Assembly (NCBI GenBank): GCA_900554385.1
Contig: USHE01000040.1
Coordinates: 1-12,657 of the forward strand
DNA: 12,657 bases
Direction: 5' to 3'
DNA from: an uncultured bacterium
GTDB lineage: Bacteria; Cyanobacteriota; Vampirovibrionia; Gastranaerophilales; Gastranaerophilaceae
Numbering within the stretch: the stretch's first letter is position 1; each line of letters begins with the position of its first letter. The notes beneath the pieces are model-generated. The model did no database searches, had not been told where the DNA came from, and saw nothing but the letters and a program-made list of their open reading frames with translations. This document shows, piece after piece, positions 12,231-12,657 of this stretch. The translations under genes were made by a program, and so were the position numbers.

Positions 12231-12657
12231 ATGAGTATTGAAGTTAAAAATTTAATAAAAACATTTGATGAAAAAAGAGTTATAGATGATGTTTCTTTCA
12301 AAGTTGAAGACGGAGAAACTCTTGCAATAGTTGGGTTTAGCGGTTCCGGAAAGAGTACGATATTAAAACTTATCTGCGGACTTATAGAAAAAGACAGCGG
12401 AGAAATAATAACCTCTGAAGGAGATATTGCTATGGTATTCCAGTATTCAGCGCTTTTTGATTCTCTAAATGTTGCGGATAACATAGCCTTCGCATTAAGA
12501 GAAAGACGAGATTTACGGAATAAGTATTCAGAAGAAGAATTGAAAGATATCGTTGCCCAAAAGCTTAAACTTGTAGGATTAAAAGGGATTGAAAATAAAT
12601 TTCCGTCAGAATTGTCAGGCGGTGTGCAGAAGCGAGTAAGCTTTGCCAGGGCAATAG
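12231..12657 (+). CDS. mlaF: MlaF family lipid ABC transporter ATP-binding protein, N-terminal 142 residues
   Basis: The frame opens at ATG 12231, with AAAAGGA eight bases upstream, and runs off the right edge. ABC ATPase motifs appear in order: Walker A GFSGSGKST (35-43), Q-loop MVFQYSALFDSLNV with Gln71, and the ABC signature LSGGVQKRVSFARAI starting at 128. The ALFDSLNV stretch and the basic signature (QKRV) are characteristic of MlaF/TGD3 ATPases. Walker B and the H-loop lie beyond the window. It should energise MlaE on the cytoplasmic face of the inner membrane. Walker A and the signature are intact, so the product is expected to be active. Confidence 0.93.
   Translation, partial: MSIEVKNLIKTFDEKRVIDDVSFKVEDGETLAIVGFSGSGKSTILKLICGLIEKDSGEIITSEGDIAMVFQYSALFDSLNVADNIAFALRERRDLRNKYSEEELKDIVAQKLKLVGLKGIENKFPSELSGGVQKRVSFARAI

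Noticed and set aside
1..12657. Mobile element, defence system, CRISPR array, tRNA or riboswitch
   Set aside because: No transposase or integrase motif, direct-repeat array, cloverleaf-like segment or long structured leader was found; gaps between genes are all 136 bases or shorter.

Overview
This is a compact, AT-rich bacterial chromosome segment made almost entirely of housekeeping genes. The largest gap between genes is 136 bases, and no tRNA, rRNA, CRISPR array, insertion sequence, phage gene or defence system is visible. The organism looks diderm, because it has an MlaE/MlaF lipid-transport pair, and it has peptidoglycan enzymes (a PBP4-type peptidase and a GatD-like amidotransferase). 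The tig-clpP-clpX order, the TGD/Mla-type transporter and the low GC would fit a gut member of the Vampirovibrionia (Melainabacteria/Gastranaerophilales, the non-photosynthetic sister group of Cyanobacteria). That placement is an inference of moderate confidence; 16S or marker-gene phylogeny would decide it.

Layout. (1) 1-2260, minus strand: a likely operon read from right to left, a DUF374-type lysophospholipid acyltransferase, then a carbon-nitrogen hydrolase (overlap 25 bases), then the N-terminal part of a DacB/PBP4 D-Ala-D-Ala carboxypeptidase (ATGA overlap) that runs off the left edge. (2) 2261-2396: divergent promoter region. (3) 2397-8988, plus strand: tig, clpP, clpX, polA and a small secreted protein of unknown function; clpP also appears to have its own promoter inside the end of tig. 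(4) 8985-10561, minus strand: tatD then tlyA (ATGA overlap), meeting the previous unit tail to tail with overlapping stop codons. (5) 10562-10607: a 46-base divergent promoter. (6) 10608-11342: a gatD-like glutamine amidotransferase. (7) 11380 to the right edge: mlaE and the start of mlaF.

Working together: trigger factor, ClpP and ClpX form the classic nascent-chain folding and proteolysis cluster. PolA is repair/replication polymerase I, here with a degenerate proofreading domain. DacB and GatD act on peptidoglycan, and the DUF374 acyltransferase and MlaEF on lipids, so envelope upkeep is a recurring theme.

The most notable signal is regulatory. Four transcription units (acyltransferase, tatD, gatD, mlaE) have a good -10 hexamer 6-8 bases before the ATG and no Shine-Dalgarno sequence, which predicts leaderless mRNAs. 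Genes inside operons, and tig and clpP, have leaders or upstream sequence with Shine-Dalgarno sites. I found no undescribed multi-gene system; the remaining findings are smaller.
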